DNA of 15,266 bases from an uncultured Bacteroidales bacterium. Lineage in GTDB: Bacteria > Bacteroidota > Bacteroidia > Bacteroidales > Muribaculaceae. How positions within the stretch are numbered: position 1 is the stretch's first letter; each line of letters begins with the position of its first letter. The stretch is taken from positions 1-15,266 of the forward strand of contig URZM01000036.1 in the NCBI GenBank assembly GCA_900552315.1, read 5' to 3'. The position numbers and the translations under genes were made by a program. Below the pieces are notes generated by a model, which saw only the letters and a program-made list of their open reading frames with translations, searched no databases and was not told where the DNA came from. Of the stretch, positions 14,371 to 15,266 are shown piece by piece.

Positions 14371-15255
14371 ATGAAGAAACTACTTTTCCCTCTGGCATGC
14401 GCCTTGATGGTTGTCGGAGTCTCATGTGACGATGACCCAAAGCAGCCGGTGAACACGCACCAACTCAAAGGAGAGCTGCCCACCTGTATCATTCCCGAAG
14501 ACGAGACCAAACCCGTCACCCTTACAGGCAGCCAGACCTATGCCTTCACTCTCTACGACCTCACCGGACTCTGGACTGTCAGCGCGAACAATGTCAATGT
14601 CCCGGGATTCGGCACCCTTGAGTTTACCACTCCAAACATGGCGGCTTCAGGAACCTACAACCGATATCTGGATTTCCTAAGCCCGTTCACTGCAAAGTCG
14701 GGCGAGACAATCTCCAATTTCAAGGCGTTGCTGTGCAGCGACTATTACTATTACACCGGCGAAAGCAGCACATCCACCCTGCAGATGGGATGGCTTTGCT
14801 CTCTGTCATTCGACGTGCCCGGCAAATACAAGGTGAGAGCCTTTCCTGACCGTGCATATTTCGGAGGGTCGACAACAAGCTCGTTCTCCGGCTCCGATGG
14901 CTCGGAGCAGCATTACACAAGTGAGTCAGCGCAGTTCGGCATATCTCTGGACATAGAATCCCGCACCGCCGAAATAATCATATACAATGCCAAGTTCGCA
15001 GAACAGATGCCGGCAATCTCACGCATGAAGCTCAGCGGACTCACGCTGGAGGGCGACCGCGAACATGGTTATGAAATCAAGGGAACAGACATCACTCCTC
15101 TCGTGGGCGAGGGACAGGGAGCCGTGCCCTATCCATCATTCGTCTTCAACGAGATAGAGTTCCATCCCACCAATGACCTCATGAACCGCGCCGAATGTGA
15201 CTTCGAGGTCGCCGGCCGGTACAAAGGAAAGTTCACCGGCAGCTACTCAAAATAA
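14371..15255 (+). CDS. Surface-exposed lipoprotein of unknown family, partner of the receptor
   Basis: A 294-residue lipoprotein not assigned to a named family. MKKLLFPLACALMVVGVSC is a signal peptide II with the acceptor Cys at 19. The next residues, DDDPKQP, resemble the acidic lipoprotein export signal that sends Bacteroidetes lipoproteins to the cell surface. The rest is beta-rich with many Ser, Thr, Gly and aromatic residues, including SDYYYYTGES near 118-127, and no TPR-type SusD helices. The last 90 residues (from AEIIIYNAKF to GKFTGSYSK) look like a separate beta-sandwich or barrel module. It sits 33 nt after the TonB-dependent receptor on the same strand without a promoter or terminator between them, which suggests a ligand-capturing lid or binding partner. 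HmuY, SusD and BtuG do not fit by length or composition. Function is inferred from position only. Confidence 0.75.
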   Translation: MKKLLFPLACALMVVGVSCDDDPKQPVNTHQLKGELPTCIIPEDETKPVTLTGSQTYAFTLYDLTGLWTVSANNVNVPGFGTLEFTTPNMAASGTYNRYLDFLSPFTAKSGETISNFKALLCSDYYYYTGESSTSTLQMGWLCSLSFDVPGKYKVRAFPDRAYFGGSTTSSFSGSDGSEQHYTSESAQFGISLDIESRTAEIIIYNAKFAEQMPAISRMKLSGLTLEGDREHGYEIKGTDITPLVGEGQGAVPYPSFVFNEIEFHPTNDLMNRAECDFEVAGRYKGKFTGSYSK

Positions 15256-15256
15256 A

Positions 15257-15266
15257 ATGACTACAG
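15257..15266 (+). CDS. Possible start of a further gene, cut by the window edge
   Basis: An ATG one base after the lipoprotein stop opens MTT and then runs off the window. The spacing would suit another cotranscribed gene, but ten bases cannot establish one. Confidence 0.15.

Noticed and set aside
12085..15255. SusC/SusD glycan-utilisation pair
   Set aside because: The receptor lacks the N-terminal carboxypeptidase-like domain and is short for SusC. The lipoprotein is beta-rich without SusD features, and no glycoside hydrolases are nearby.

Overview
The window looks like a chromosomal segment of a Bacteroidales bacterium. A relatively GC-rich gut lineage such as Muribaculaceae would fit, but no rRNA is present to settle this. 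Four signs support the phylum: promoters of the Bacteroidetes type (TTTG, about 19-20 bp, TAnnTTTG) without clear Shine-Dalgarno sequences; an archaeal/eukaryotic-like prolyl-tRNA synthetase; carboxynorspermidine decarboxylase for spermidine synthesis; and a lipoprotein whose acceptor Cys is followed by Asp-Asp-Asp, like the Bacteroidetes surface-export signal. No IS elements, CRISPR arrays, tRNAs or rRNAs were seen. Gene density is high, and no gene-free stretch exceeds about 165 bp.

Layout. From the left edge to 4694 the genes are on the minus strand. They are a secreted dipeptidyl peptidase IV family enzyme (cut by the window edge), proS, and a PurF-like protein that has lost its N-terminal catalytic Cys. 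A strong intrinsic terminator follows the purF-like gene, and the proS promoter is embedded in that terminator. A strong hairpin separates proS from the peptidase gene. An MlaF-type ABC ATPase (4861-5631) is transcribed divergently from the purF-like gene and has no permease or MCE partner beside it.

From 11918 down to 5640 on the minus strand lies one tightly packed run: an exported S1/P1 nuclease, a small HsdR-N-like PD-(D/E)XK protein, a UvrD/PcrA-type helicase, nspC, lipA and lipB. Most junctions overlap (ATGA or a similar overlap) or are only a few bases wide. A well-formed promoter sits upstream of the nuclease, so the run is probably a single operon. The helicase gene is split by an apparent one-base deletion near 9260. 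LipB and LipA together make lipoyl cofactor. NspC serves polyamine synthesis. The helicase and the two nuclease-type proteins act on nucleic acids.

Divergently from the nuclease, on the plus strand, runs a TonB-dependent outer-membrane receptor followed by a probably surface-exposed lipoprotein of unrecognised family. They most likely form a receptor/lipoprotein uptake pair. The receptor promoter lies so close to the ATG that the transcript is predicted to be leaderless or nearly so.

The points that most deserve a second look are the glutaminase-dead PurF paralogue, the uncharacterised receptor/lipoprotein pair, the broken helicase frame, and the nested terminator/promoter.
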